64,000 bases of DNA from Eucalyptus grandis (GCF_016545825.1 NC_052622.1:749001-813000), one strand, 5' to 3'. Shown: positions 33,601-46,921, numbered from the stretch's first letter. Program-made: numbers and translations. The notes: a model not told the origin generated them from the letters alone.

Positions 33601-36600
33601 ATGAGATGAGTCGGAGATCAGGATTAGGACTAGCATATCTCCTGCTGAAGGATGATTTCTCCTTAAGGAGAAACCCTGGGATTGATCTGCGGGAATCCTG
33701 GATCTGGGATATCTACAAAGGAACTATTCATCCAAAAAATGAATATTGCGGTGACCTTGTTAAGTCAGTTAAAACTCCTCTAATACCAACCATCACTGCC
33801 ATCTACACCACCTACTTAAAGACACTATGCTCAACCCATCAATAACCAACCACCTGGCAATCCATAGCAATCTACATAAAAAAGAGACGTCAGATTAAGA
33901 ATGACATTATAAAGCTTAAGACGTAAGTGTCAAAATTAACAGCGTCAAGCATAAAAGTATCTCCAGAACTGACTCTTACCAACATGCCACATGTAGCAAA
34001 ACTAGCACCTGAATAATTAACTCAAAGGGCGAGACCAAGCAATAAATGCAGGGCACCAAAAGGAACTTTCCATTTAGTACTAGCTGTGGATCAAGGGAAG
34101 TCATAACAATGCAAGCCCACAGTTCTATCCATTTTGGATGTCTACAGACATGTGTTACTAAAAGCCAAGTCGTGTAATTCACATTCTTGAAGAAAAATAT
34201 AAACGCAAGGAGTGCCATAAGGTATCAGCACCACTAAGTTCCTGGGATCACACTCATGTTTAAAAACAAACTCCCTAAGTACATGAAAATGATGTTTTTA
34301 TTTCTCACAACTAGTTTTCAAGTGCAATTGGTTTCATTCTCGTACAACATTGTAAGGTAATTATAAAGTCATAACTTTAATTTCACCAAAAAAAAAAAAA
34401 AAAAAACGATCTTTTAAAATTTTTATTAGGTCCACTGACATTGTGAAAATAATAATAATAATAAATAACTCATTCAACATTAAATGGTTGATATGTAGAA
34501 AAGTTCAGTCAAAAAACTAACTACAATCACACATGTCAATGATTCAACAAAAGTATACGGAATTTTTTTTTTTTTTTTACACATTAAACCGAATAATAAC
34601 CCATCCGTTTTTTTCCTACCGCTCAAATTCTCTTCTCAAAAGAAAAGATTAGATAAATATTTTGCTATTTTTTCAATAGCTGAAAATAAACATTTATTTA
34701 AATTTTAAAAAAATGAGAAAAAATTCAAAATTCCTCACATAAAGTGCAGAGATTGATTAAGCTATAAGAACAACTAAGTAATTTTACTAAGTGCACTTTC
34801 TCATTTTCCTTTGGTTAAATTTACCTTTTTTCCTCTTTGATTTACAATTAGAAAAATAAGTTCATAAGGGAATTAACGGACAAAAAAAAATTGGGAATTA
34901 ATGGAGAATGCCAAAGTGAGACAAATGGGGGTTTTGGCATAAATAGATAGATTTCATTCTGGAACATGTTGAAACATTAATAAGAGAAATTTACCTCTAC
35001 CCGGAAAAAAACAAAAAGAACCAAAAAAAAACCAAAAACAAAACCTTGTCCAAGAATGTCAGTTTGTTAGGGTAAGACATTTCATACTTCCAAAAGCATA
35101 TCGAAACAGCAAATGGCCCAAAATTTTCTATGACAACAAACAACTGCAAGGCAGATTGCTTAAGTTCCCCTTCTTATTCTTAGTCTGTCATTCATAGAGC
35201 TCTTCAACATAAATAAATGATGATTCTCACATACTTAAAAAGCATTAACCAGACCACCAGCTGTACAAATCATCCTTTCCATTTGATCTATCCCAGAACC
35301 TTATTCTTTTTGAAAAGTGTTTTGTACCTTATGCAGGTTAAACACTTCAATTATTTTCCTAGACTTAAAGATTTATGCTTTCCATCTATTTAGATTAAGC
35401 AAGTACTTCGATTTTAATCCTCATACTGTACACTCACTAAATTTAGTACCCCACCAATTGCGTTGCCATCAGATCAGTCCATTTTACTTACAATTTTGGC
35501 CAGCTTAAGGACCAAAATGAAGGCGCCCACTAAGGATGGGAAATCCGTAGAACAATTGGTCAAAGACTAACATGAAAAGTAGTAGGACAAGAATGGAAAT
35601 GACAACTTATCTGAGGGTCCAAAGGTGTACTATTCCCTAATATGTGTGAAGAATCAATTTTCTAAGTAATGTTGTCCATTATCCACAGAGACAAACATGT
35701 TCCTGACCACCCCAATCCCTCCAAGTAAAAAAGATTAGGAATATATGCCATTATACCTACTACATAAAGAATCAAGATATCAGCATCATATAAGATGTGA
35801 AAAGAGCATATACCTTCAATTTCTAAGGAGAACTACCATCTCGAAAGATGTGAAAAGGGCAAGCATCAATGTCTTCAAAGGCAAGGGGATGAGATAAAAG
35901 ATGGTCACTGCAGAATAGGCATCTTTCCTAATGCAGAAACAGGCTAAACTAGGCAACACAAACAAGTTATATGAAAGCAGTTAACAGATCCAAAGACAGT
36001 TTAATAAGCAAGATCCCATCAACTTGATATGTCTAAATTTTGACAAACTCAAAAAATAAAATATATCAGCAACAAGCCAAAAGATTAAGTCCTGAGGAGG
36101 TTCAGATATCAAAAGAAACAAATATGGCCTTTACATCTGCGTAGATCGAATTTCCTGTCCAATTTCTGCAATGTCATAACAGCACAGCAAGGTTAATGAT
36201 GTGAGTCCCAAACTTCCAATAATCGCAAGAGGTAAGAAATCAGGTTGACAAGAGCTCCAAGAAACATCACTCCTGTCAAATATTACAATGGTGACAAAAA
36301 AGGATGGTTAAGAAATGCGAGAATCAGCAGTAGAATTAACTAATTTCAGAAACACCCAACGTGAAGTCTTTAGACAATTTCAAGTATGTTACGGCAGATA
36401 TCCATGTCACTGGACGAAATTGCCATCATTTTTAAAAAATAAAACAGATAAAAAGGCATCTGTGACCCACTTAGGTTGAATTAACTAGAAACTCTTGGCA
36501 GATACAGTGCTGCAGTATCAAACAAACATAACGAAAGTGGCCACCACATCATTCTCTTTTTCTCCCTCTTTTCGATCCAAATCATATCATCTGTTTCCCC

Positions 36601-37355
36601 ATTAATGCCAGATAAGCACTATGAACAAAGCTCAAACACTTAGAAATGAATCGTAACATGAACAACCAAAATGTCTGGCCAAAAATGACACGCACATTAA
36701 GTGGCATAAAAAGTGAATTTTTGCAAAATCCCTTCAGGCAAAAAGCTGTAAAATTTCTATTCAACGTAGAGTTACAATGAGAATGATTGCCCAGCCCTAA
36801 CATTATAACAACCAGAAACAACATTACCACAGAATAAACAGCAATCCAGAGAAACATCACCCCATAATTCTCTAAACTCAGATTATTACGATACAAATAA
36901 GCTCATGCCACACAATTTATTGTCTAGTTCCTATGCAAAATTAGCTGAAGCTAATTAAAACAGCTAGCTTTGAAAGAATGCAAACTGCAAAAAGGTCTGT
37001 TCAAGTATTTATGTTTGGCCAAAAAAGGCGACACAAGTGGACACTTCATCTGGAGAGAGAACATAGCTGCACACCCTTTCAAGACCATGCCAAACCTCCA
37101 AAGTTTCGAAGATTTATGCATATGTCAGAAAAACAGGTTAGAACAAGAAAATAAAGCACATAAACTCATAACTAGCATCTTCCAGGAAAAAGTGGCGGTG
37201 CACAGGGTACAGGTCTTACCCAGCTAGTCATATGAATCAAAATCTGTTTGCAAACTAAGAATATGTAACAAAACACTACTGTAGTCCATAAATCAAGGAA
37301 CCTGAGCATTAAAGCATACCTTTCATTTGGGTAGAATGACAGAACAGGACCCACG

Positions 37356-39781
37356 TCATTTCATCTGTGCCATGAATTTCTCGTATTCTGCATCTCCACC
37401 AAATGATGTCTGCTCTGAGGAAGATGCAGGTGGCTGTGGTGGAGGAGGAGGATTTGATGCCCAAGGTGCATTTGCAATGCTCTGAGAAGGATCAGCATTC
37501 GAAGTGGGTGCAGGAGCCGGGGGAGGATAAGCACCATAATATGGTGCATAACCCATAGAAGATGCAGCATATATTGGCTGAGCACCATGAGGCATCATCG
37601 GAGGAGCTGTTCCATATGCACTAACAGGAGCAGAATGAGAAGAGCTAGTGTTTTCAGATTGAACTCCAGGCGGGTAGCTCGGTGGTGCTTCAGCAGGAGG
37701 AGCCGTCTGAGGCGGAGCACCCGGTGGAACTGGCTGTGCTGATGGTGGAGGGGGAGGATAAGACATGCCATAAGGAGGCATGGGTTGGCCAGGGATGGGA
37801 ACAGGACCCATATACGATGGAGGAGGATAGCCATAAGGAGGAGGTGGTAGAGGTGGCCCCCATGGAACGGGAGTTGCCGTATAGCCCCCAGGAGGAACAG
37901 GTGGTAGAGGACCACCTGCCGTGAATTGCTGCGAGGGGTATGCACCCAATGGTTGTGTTGGCACAGGGTATGTGGGCACGGTTGACGAAGGAGGGCCAGG
38001 AGGCACAGTAGGTTGGGGAGGCTTCCCTGCAACTCTTACAGCAATGGTTCTCCCATCAAGCCGATGACCATTCATGGCTTGAATAGCAGCATTGGCCATC
38101 TGAACATCTGCATACTTAACAAAACCATATCCTTTACTCAGTCCAGTAACACGGTCCTTGATAACCTTAGCCATCACAATTTCCCCAAACTGCGAGAATA
38201 ACTGAATCAAACCATCATCATCAAGTGTTGGTGGTAAGTATCCAATGTACAAATTTGTATCATCATACTCTTTGGAAAGCTTAACAGGGTTTGATCCTAA
38301 ACCAGGGTGTGAACTTGTCCCAGTGCTGCCAGCACCATTAGCCCAAGGAGGGTTGCTTCCAGAGTTGCCAGCAGTCCCAGCACCAATTGCCAAAGTACTG
38401 CTATGCTTGGTGGCAGACTCAGGCATGGTGCCTCCAAGCTCAGCTAAGAAGTTCTGATACTCATCATCCATTTTCTTGCCTGTAGTCCCCTTCACAGGAC
38501 AGTCAATAGTAGGGTGTCCACCATCACCGCAGATTTTGCAAAGCACATCACTCTTAAATGTAGAAGTACGTGAAGGACACGCATACTGCCTATGTCCCGG
38601 TTCCCCACATAACCTACAAAATTCCTCATCCCTTATGGTCCCATTTAATGCAGCAAGTTCCCTGAGCTGCTGTCTCTTGTGTTCATTTAGAACCTCATCA
38701 ACAGGCTGCAACAGTTTCTCCACCATCCCTGCAGCTGCATCTAGTGCCTCCTGTGTCTCCGCTTCCACCAAAACATGCAAATCCTCATTCTCTGCTGGAT
38801 CAGGCTTCAAATCCCTCTTCTGCTGCAACCTACCCTCTTTCACTGAACCTTTTCCACGAATGACGATCTTTGCACCAGTTTCACGTTCCATCCTTTTCTG
38901 GGTATTGCCCCTAGGTCCTATTATAAGTCCAATAAAATTGTAACCGGGGTACTCTTTCATCGGTATGTACAGCTTCTTCTGTAGCTTGGGAGGCCTATAA
39001 TCAGCCGGGGGCTTAAACGCTGGATTCCGCTTAATAATCTGTGTAATAATGTCCTGTCTCTCCTTGTTCAGACGCTCACGAGCACGATACTCTCTCGTAT
39101 TGATCCTAATCCCCATATTATCATATATAGGTTCCGGAGAAGGGGAGCGAGCTCCCTCGGGCCTATCATCTAACGGCAAACCCGACTGCAACATCCTGCT
39201 AATTTCCAACAGCCTAGCATTAAGGGCCTGAATTTCAGGGTCAAACTCGATACCTCCAGTGAAGTCCTTCATGAAATCCGGAAGCTGAATCGTGGGCAGC
39301 TTCGGCTCGTCATCCGCCCATCGCGACTTCCGCTTCCTCGTGCCGCTCCCAGAGTCGTTGCCCACCCCGCTGCCGCCGCTCTGCTCGTTCGATTCGGAAG
39401 GCGGGTCCCATCGGCTGCGGCGGCGCCTCCGGCTGGTCGTCTCCTCCTCGCCTCCCGAGGCGTCCTTATCGGTCCCGCTGTGGGTGTTCGTGATCGCGCC
39501 GCCGTCGGACAGGACGACCTTCGCGATCTCCGGCCTGGGGCCGGGGTGCTGGTTCTCGGAGGCGAGGAAGTGGCCGTTGCCGAGCGAGCCGTTGGGGTTT
39601 GGAGGAGCGCCGTGCGCTGGATTCTGCTGCTGATTAACCGCACCGTAGTAGTAATCGAACGATTGCGACTCCGGAGGGGGCGGCGGGGGCGGGTAATCGG
39701 CGGGGAGTCTAGGGTTCCGGACGGAGGGAGCGGCGGCGGAGGAGGATACGCGGCGGCGGCGTTTTCGTGCGGCGGCTCCAT
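37356..39781 (-). CDS. SF1: Splicing factor SF1 / branchpoint-binding protein, N-terminal frame uncertain
   Basis: A single coding exon of about 800 residues. In order it shows a basic KRKSRWADD motif of the U2AF-ligand type, the SF1 helix-hairpin region with the SPSP phosphosite motif, a KH/QUA2 domain ([19 protein letters not shown]), two CCHC zinc knuckles ([14 protein letters not shown] and [14 protein letters not shown]), an RRM ([18 protein letters not shown]) and a long Pro/Gly/Tyr-rich tail ending FMAQMK. The RRM is a plant-specific addition to SF1. The protein recognises the intron branch point and hands over to U2 snRNP in the nucleus. The best start, [17 protein letters not shown] at 39781, is in a different frame from the rest; the main frame has no suitable ATG until the SF1 domain apart from one at 40058 that runs through apparent 5' UTR. 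A one-base gap near 39700-39720 would reconcile them. Confidence 0.88.
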
Positions 39782-41699
39782 GAGTACCTGAACGGGTCGG
39801 TTCGGGTCGGGTCGGGTAATTGCAGAACCCGAAGGAAGGAGGGAACGAAGGGAGGAGGCGAAAGAGGTTTCGATCGATCGGAGGCAAACTGAATATGCGT
39901 GTGGGAGTTCTGAATCTCGCTGTGATATACTCTTTTTTACGTCGGACTCGGGTTCGGATTCGGGTCGGGCTGGGAAAAGAGGCGGTTTGGTGTGATTGAA
40001 TGGGCCTGCGTAGGCCCTGTACGGATTTTTTTGGGCCGAAGCTAGAGGCCCGAAGCAATAGTTTTGATTTTAGTAAAATGACATAATAATCTTTGAATTT
40101 TGGCTTAGTATATAATGTAATTTGTGAATTTTTAATTTTTTTATTATGGCTTTGGGCTTTTAGTACATGTTCAGTTAGTTTTTGAATTATATGAAAATAC
40201 TCAATATAGTCATTGCACTTGAATTAATGAAAGGATTGTATTTAATATCTCCATATAGTTCAAATGCTAAGTTCAATGTATATCAAACGTTTAGGAACCA
40301 TATTGACTAAATTGAAAGTTCGGGAACCACATTACATATTGGGCTAAAATTTATAAACCACATTGAACAAATCAAAAGTTTATAGATCTCATTGCATATT
40401 AGGTCAAAATTTAAGGATTATTTGTGTTATTATCCCCATTTTAAGAAAAAAACTATTAAACAATATATATCATTTAATTAAAAGACTATCATCACGTATT
40501 ATATAGCTTGAATAAGTTCTCTTACACATTAAATTCAATTTTATGGGGAAAAATAGTGTTTTGAAGCTTCTTGATCCTAAGTAGGTTGGAATTCCAAAAA
40601 AGGAAATGGAGAATGATTAATGTTAATAAATCAAATTTAATGGTGATAAGTTTTGCGATTCAAGAGATAAATTTGTAGTTCAAAATATCTTGGGAAATAA
40701 TGAGATTTTTATCTCTTGAAATTCTTGGCTATATTTCGACCCAAAAAAAAGAAAGTTTCTTGACTATAGTGTTAAAAGAGAGAGTTAGCTATTGATGGTG
40801 ATTAATAGAATTTAGCCTCTTAAATTATTTGTATTTCTCGTTTGGCATCCACACCCATACAGTGTCGTGCATGGGTAAAATTCAATGTTTGTTGGGGATA
40901 AAATTCATCGGAATGTGCGGAATGTAGAAACACGGAAAAATAAAAATAAAGACTCCAATCTCTATTGGGATGAAATTCTTAGGAATGTGAGGAACGTAGA
41001 AACACAGAAAAAGAAAAGAGAAATCCAATCCTTGTAGGCATGAAATTTGACTATTTTATTTGTATTTGTCTGCACATCCAATCAAGATTGATCGTAATAA
41101 TTTAGGGTATTATTTCTTAGCCAAATGAGAAAAAGAATTAAGGATATTCATCATTAGCCCGTCCCAACAGTACAGTTCGGTTGGTGGGTTTCACCATCTC
41201 AATTGCCAGTATTTTCTTGCTTCAATTTCAAGCTCTCCAATAAAAAAAAATCTCTTGCTCCGCAAGTTTCCTCTCTATCCCTAAGTGATAGCTTTTTCTC
41301 AATCCCTAAAAAACCCAAATCAAAAACCTTAGATCTGCCAACCATCGCAGTTTTCAGGCATACACCACCAAATTAAAGGCTCTTGTTCTAATCTATTCCA
41401 TCCAAATGGCACCCATGGAGAGAAGCGTTGCTGGATCTTGCTAGGCATCCTCCGAACCTCCTCTTGAAGGGCAACCCATGAATGTTTAAAGCTTTGTGAA
41501 GGTCTTTCGAAACATCCAAAATTTCCCTTCCGATCTATCATATTAAGGTACAATCAATGCTACATCAGTGACTGTATAGTTGAAATATACACCTGTGACT
41601 GGATCTTTGAGGCCCTAGGTCTTGCGCTTCTCTCGGCAACTCTGTGTTTATTATGGTCGGCATACTAGTTCCCCTTAGTGAATCCTCTTGTTTAGTTGC
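39782..41699. other. Spacer between SF1 and the LINE complex
   Basis: It contains the SF1 promoter/leader and a small Mutator-like element at 40072-40437; the rest is AT-rich. 41220-41700 may be the 5' part of the LINE, but this could not be shown. Confidence 0.45.
40072..40437. mobile_element. Small relative of the QWRF7-intron Mutator-like element
   Basis: The right end on the other strand begins GGGGATAATAACACAAATAA. Both halves contain inverted versions of the ATTTTGGC, GTTCAATGTGG-like and 'GGAACCACATTACATATTGG' motifs seen at 4566-5869. The left terminus is degraded and the target duplication (ATTTTAG-like) is uncertain. Confidence 0.55.
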
Positions 41700-41794
41700 A
41701 ATGCACCTATTTCAAAATCGCAAATAGAGCTCCCTTCACTCCATAGCCAAAATACCAAAGTAATATGCTGCAAACCCAAAACAGGTGACAGAAA

Positions 41795-42912
41795 ATGGCA
41801 GATAGAGAGGATAAACATTTTCATTTAGCAGCGTTGTGTAGGAGAATGGGAAATCTATGGTCCAAAGAAGACATCACATACCTAGGGGATGACATCCTAG
41901 ACGAAGAAAAACAACAAAGTGAATTAAGCCTGTATGGCAAGTTATATTCGAAGCCAAATGTAAATTTTCAGGCCTTTAGTAATACTATGAAGAGAGCATG
42001 GAAAGCTGATTCAGTAAAATGTGAACAAATTGAATTGGGTTTTTTCTCTTTTATCTTCCAATCAAGTGAAGAAAAAAAAGGGTGTTAGAATCGAGACCTT
42101 GGTCTTTCACGAGCAATTTATTAGTCCTTAAAGAAGGTGACCCAAACATACCTGAGCACTGTTATGAATTCACACATTATGCGTTATGGGTTCACTTTAT
42201 AGGTCTTCCTCGTGCCAGAGTCAATGAAGGTGCCATATGCCTCTTAGCTTCTAAATTGGGGAAAGTAGAGGAGATAAAGATCGAGGCGAGAGGCACAAAC
42301 TTCAGGAAAAGTGGAAAGGCTAAAGTGCCGCTAAACCTGTCCAGCCCGCTCAAAACAAGTACTGTGATAACTTGTGGGGACAAGAAATGGTAGATCGATT
42401 ATAAATATAAAAGGCTTTTGCATTTTTGCTACTCTTGCGGTCGAATTGGGCACTATGCTAATTACTGTATTGAAATACCTTATGAAGAAACTAGACTAGC
42501 TCATAATCAACCATATCGGTATGGTTCGTGGCTAAAGGTGGAAGTTAGAGAAATCAGTCCTTATTGGAAGGCATTTTATGGTAAACTAGATCCTTTGGCT
42601 CAAGAAGAAGAAGTTATCATGGAGACTTAAACAGAGGTGATAGAAACAACAATGGAAACAACGATGGAAGAACAACTTGCTCTAGCCCTTATCCCTGTCC
42701 AGCCTTAAAAAACAGAACAAATGAGTATAATTAGAAGGCACAACTCAGAAAAACAACAAGCACTACTTCTCTCTCAAGCTGGGATTGAGATGTCCTCACA
42801 GAATTTTAAAAAAAGAAATGCAGTATATAAAGCTCCTGCAGCCAAAAAACAAAAGCGGGTCAATCCCTATGAAAAGCAACTTTCACAGGAGCCTGTGGTG
42901 GATAAAAACTAA
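41795..42912 (+). pseudogene. LINE ORF1 remnant (DUF4283-like plus zinc knuckle)
   Basis: It starts MADREDKHFHLAALCRRMGN, shifts frame near 42085, and continues through a CYSCGRIGHYANYC knuckle at about 42427-42468 typical of plant L1 ORF1 RNA-binding proteins, then a basic tail (RNAVYKAPAAKKQKR). Several stops and at least one frameshift interrupt it. Confidence 0.8.
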
Positions 42913-42998
42913 CTTTTGGATGTCCCTATTCAGTCTTGGGAAGGGGCGAACACTTAAGCCATGGTGGCTAGCCCTAATAAGCCACCAGAGCAAAGATG

Positions 42999-43242
42999 AA
43001 GCTACTTAACTGGAACTGTCAAGGGCTGGGCAACCCCTTAATAGTCTAGCATTTCAAAGCCCTAGTGGCTCAAGAGAGGCCCAACCTAGTGTTTCTCATG
43101 GAAACAAAAAATCATAATAATGTTGTGGAGAGAGTAAGAAAGAGGACTCATTTCAAAGAATCGTTCATTATGGAACCAGTTGGCATAGCTGGAGGTTTAA
43201 TATTAATGTGGGATGAGGAGGTTCAAGTGGAAGTAAAGGGAA
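42999..43242 (+). pseudogene. LINE ORF2 endonuclease, N-terminal fragment
   Basis: Reads MKLLNWNCQGLGNP, a stop, then FKALVAQERPNLVFLMETK and GIAGGLILMWDEEV, the start of an L1 exonuclease-endonuclease-phosphatase domain. Cut off by insertion X1 at 43243. Confidence 0.8.
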
Positions 43243-43571
43243 TGTCACGCCCCGAACCTCGAGTCACGTGAACAACCCGCCATGGTCATGTAAATGCGAC
43301 ATTCCCAGGTAGTGTCGCCAACCCCATTTAATTATTATGCGCATGCGGAAAGTACTAAGAAACTCCTGACAAAACTTATGGGATAAGACAACAGGAAAAT
43401 CAAATCAAAATCAAACCAACATACTTTCATATATCATCATTCCAAGGTTTACATACACCAACAGGATCCAGAGACTATATGCACAAAAAATGGGTCAGAG
43501 TTTAAGTGTATCAAAAATGGTCAGTCTACACAACATGGATCGGTCCATTAAAAAGAGGAACAGTCCTATGA

Positions 43572-43925
43572 CTACAAGTCGGACTCGTTTGTCGATCCCA
43601 CGTCCTCCACATCTGACTGCACTAGGTTCGGAGACGATGGGTTGTCCACCTTACCATCAGGAAGGTCAGCTACACATTCACTCAAAATAGCATCCACCAC
43701 AGCCAATGGAATGTCAAAACTATCGAGTGGACCAATCCTAAAGCCATTAGCCCCAAAACGGAACCATGCCCTAAACCTATCTGGTACCCTAACATCCTCG
43801 GTCTCATGAATCCATACGATGGTCCTGATCAGCTCGTAGACCCAATGGCTCCCAGGATTAGGAAAGCTGTGCACTTGCTCGATAATCTGCACTGGGATGC
43901 CATTTTTCTCTAGAGGTCCCGCCAT
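43572..43925 (-). CDS. Small ORF of element X (117 residues), unknown
   Basis: Opens MAGPLEKNGIPVQIIEQ, contains NPGSHWVYELIRTIVW and RFGANGFRIGPLDSF, and ends in an acidic tail DVEDVGSTNESDL. The same reading frame is recognisable in copy 2 (50787-51122) with about 83 per cent of residues kept, but there it has premature stops. A conserved splice-like signal set lies just upstream on the same strand. No known family is recognised. It may be a captured host gene fragment or an element-encoded protein; expression is not shown. Confidence 0.4.
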   Translation of the reverse strand: MAGPLEKNGIPVQIIEQVHSFPNPGSHWVYELIRTIVWIHETEDVRVPDRFRAWFRFGANGFRIGPLDSFDIPLAVVDAILSECVADLPDGKVDNPSSPNLVQSDVEDVGSTNESDL

Positions 43926-45646
43926 CTATGGCCCTGTAATATTTTCCCACAATGGGATGAGACATTGTCTCAGCAAGTTCACCCCTCCTAAACCCCTATT
44001 AGAAAGAAAATACGCCCAAGAGTGGTCTAGCCACGCAACACAGAAGACTTACGTCGCCTTATGGCCTTCCTGCAGATTAGTACAATTCATATCACTCAAT
44101 CACAAGTAGTAATAAGAACTTAAATCATTGAAACACGATCAATTTCACATGATGCACAATCACAACAAGCGTTTCAATCATTAATCACTGCCACACAAGG
44201 GCATAGCCAACTTGCAGTTCGACTATCTACTGACATTAATGCCAGGGCCTCCCCCCCTTGGAGCGCAGCTTCGTCACCCCGTCGATGGTATTCCGGAAGG
44301 AGCATGGGTCCAGTTGGCCTAGCCTCCACTACGAGCCCGAGCCTAGAATAATTCAACCCAGCACACGACAATTCAATACTAATCCTTGGATACTTTACAT
44401 TTTACTCACATACTTCAATTACAATATTAATCATTAAAAATCCAATTTCAATGCCAAACCCGACACTTGGGATTTTCTGGATAAAATCCATATTTTTCAC
44501 AATCAACACTCAATTTGCATTATACAATCATTAAATTCAAATTGTAAATACACAGTAGCGATCAGCACGAAATTCTGAGCAATTGAGGTCAAAAATAAAT
44601 TTTAGATTTTTTTATATAAATAATAATATTTTAATAATTTTAGGAATATAATATATTATTAAATAATCCTATAATTTCGAAACATTTATTTAAATTAGAA
44701 ATAAATTCCTTTAAGTCACATCAAGGTTTATATTAAAATAAACCTACTTAACTTTAAACTAAATATACTTTAATTTAGTTAAAACACCTTAATCTAATCC
44801 ACAACTAAATAAACTAATCTAACCACCTAATCTCAATCAACCTAAGCTAAACACACTTAAGGCATCATTAACTCTCTAATCGAAATTTAGTGAGGTAAAC
44901 TCACTCAAATGATGAGCCGAGTGGACCAAAACGACGGGGACGCCGAGGGGACGACTTTCCTCAAAGCGGGCCAAGCGTCCGGGGTTGGGAAGCCGGCCAA
45001 AACGGGCCAAAATCGGGCTGAGATACCCACTAAAACCAGCTGCTGGTTGAGGTTGAACAGAGGTGGTTCGGTGGCTGATTGGGTGGAAGAACGGCGGAGG
45101 AGGACTGGCTGTGACTCGCACGAGCTCCCGGCGAGCTAGGTGGTGGCTCACGGCTACGATGAGGACTCCAACGAAGACAAACAGTGGTTGGGACGGCTTG
45201 GTCTTGTGGGCGAAGGGGAGATGGCGAAGCGACGGGCCATCGCGCTAGCGACATGCGGATGAGCGACGACCGCAGCGGCGACGGCGAATGGGCGAACGGC
45301 GAGCAAGCGATCGAGCGGGCGAAGGGGCAGACGAAGCTTGCTGCAACCGGCCGGATTCCTCTCTCTCTCCTCCAATTCGAATTCCAAGAAGCTAGAGGTT
45401 GAAGATGATGTTGATGGGTGGCTTTTTGAGATTAAATCTCCACCCTCCACTTCTCAAGCTCTCATCACTTGGCTCCAACCACCATGACATGAGGTGATGT
45501 CATCTTCCACTATCTCCCATCTCCCATAACCTTATTCCAATAGGTTCAATTTCTTTTTCCGTCGAGGCCTAAATTCCCGTACATTAAATTCTTCAATTCT
45601 ATTTGATTCTCTTCCAATTGAATCAACTTGAAGTCCATAAAATTAA

Positions 45647-46168
45647 GAGATAAGTAAGTCCTAAAACTTGTTACGAAAATGCGTTTGGTCCTAAAACTTG
45701 CAAAAAGTGCATTTAAGTCCTAAAACTTGTCAAATTGTTTCAAATGAGTCCTAAAATCGACGCCGTTAGCATTTTCCGTTAAAAATGATGACGTTGGCAT
45801 TTAAATATTTTTTTATTTTCCACGTGTATTTTTTAATTATTTTTTATTCATTTTTAAAAAATAATTTTTAAACTTTTTTTTAGTTTTTAGTGAAAATAAG
45901 ATAAAATGAATAAATCTAATCTTTTTAATTTTTAAATCTAATTTTTTTGAAAAAATAATTAAAAAATAAGTAAAAAAAATCCACGTGGAAAATAAAAATT
46001 ATTTAAAATGCCACGTTAGCATTTTTAACGGAAAATGCTAACGGCGTCGATTTTAGGACTCGTTTGAAACAATTTGACAAGTTTTAGGACTTAAATGCAC
46101 TTTTTGCAAGTTTTAGGATCGAAATGCATTTTCGTGACAAGTTTTAGGACTCTCGGAACACTTATCCC
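45647..46168. mobile_element. Mutator-like MITE nested in element X copy 1
   Basis: The ends are near-perfect inverted repeats of about 170 bp, including AACTTGCAAAAAGTGCATTT, TTAGCATTTTCCGTTAA and CCTAAAATCGACGCCGTTAG. TAAAATTAA flanks it exactly at 45638-45646 and 46169-46177 (9-bp TSD). It is absent from copy 2, so it inserted after the copies separated. Confidence 0.9.
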
Positions 46169-46921
46169 TAAAATTAACTCCATGTCATCACACTCCAATT
46201 TATATCTTCACTTGTCCATAGAACCAACTTAAGTCCCAAAAGCGCGACCAAATGCGGGCCTACTAATTTCGCGAGCCAATTTAGCCATTCCCTGATTTAA
46301 TTGCTGAAAAACTCTGATTGCATGAAAAATCTTCCAAAGATGAGTCAATGATCCTAAAATGATTTATGACACACCATGACTTCCAATTTCTGAATTCGGT
46401 CTCAATTTCACGGTTAATTTCACTTTGGCACGATACTAGCGCGTCATGATTTACCGGGCAGCTTTTAGAAATTTTCATGCATTTGACCTGTGGTTGATCA
46501 ATTCAAGCCACAATGTACATCTTTGACACATTGGCGACTTTCGGTTGTCGGGGAAATCTCAAGGTTTCAAATACGGACACTAGGGTACCAATCGACAGAA
46601 AAGTCAGTCAAGTGCCGATCGACAAGAATTGTACGATCTGGTGGAATCACCCACACTTGATCACATGCTTCTGTCGAGTCGACCTATCTCCGGTCTCTAA
46701 TCGATTTTTATTTGTGCCGAAAAGACCCTTGCAGATTAGCTCAGTCGAAAGGTCGCTTCCTAGTCAAATTCTCGAGTTTGATGCATTAAAATTTCTTAAC
46801 AGCTTCACCTGATAAACTAGTTTTCACATGAATGGCCGACTCAAGCAAAGGAATTATATGCGTGCCAACGAAATGCCCATCTCAATTTATTGAAATTAGA
46901 ATTGAAAATCGGGATGTCACT

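Larger units (their letters stand above)
30345..37355. other. Long spacer between RPC4 and SF1
   Basis: It contains MITE-like elements (30644-31211 and 31637-32350), an (AT)n run, a decayed coding-like block (32868-33600) and otherwise AT-rich sequence with poly(A)/poly(T) tracts, for example 34388-34406 after TTTCACC, probably another LINE tail. The part next to 37355 is presumably the SF1 3' UTR. No further gene could be supported between 33.6 and 37.3 kb. Confidence 0.5.
43243..46921 (-). mobile_element. Element X, copy 1 (minus orientation), TG...CA ends, 5-bp TSD
   Basis: Flanked by GGGAA at 43238-43242 and 46922-46926. Read on the minus strand it starts GTGACATCCCGATTTTC and ends GGTTCGGGGCGTGACA. 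Length 3,679 bp including a nested 522-bp MITE. It is the inverted relative of copy 2 at 48423-51455. A GC-rich block at 44880-45400, an AT-rich intron-like part at 44090-44870 and a small ORF near its 3' end (43572-43925) are shared. No LTR pair, RT or transposase is visible. A long solo LTR is the simplest reading. Confidence 0.7.

Noticed and set aside
36582..36896. Hydrophobic minus-strand ORF downstream of SF1
   Set aside because: AT-rich sequence translates into Leu/Phe/Ile; likely SF1 3' UTR or spacer rather than a membrane protein.
39269..39781. 170-residue ORF in the alternative frame over the SF1 N-terminus
   Set aside because: Only its first ~25 residues look real; the rest is Arg/Thr/Ser-rich frame-shifted translation of SF1 coding sequence.
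41160..41700. Possible LINE 5' boundary or target duplication
   Set aside because: I looked for a match to the sequence after the poly(A) (CCCTTTTGAAAAGG) and found none, so no TSD is claimed.
44876..45450. Several 60-100-residue ORFs in the GC-rich block of element X copy 1
   Set aside because: ORFs open in all frames due to GC content. A conserved short stretch with copy 2 exists, but it is consistent with nucleotide similarity alone.
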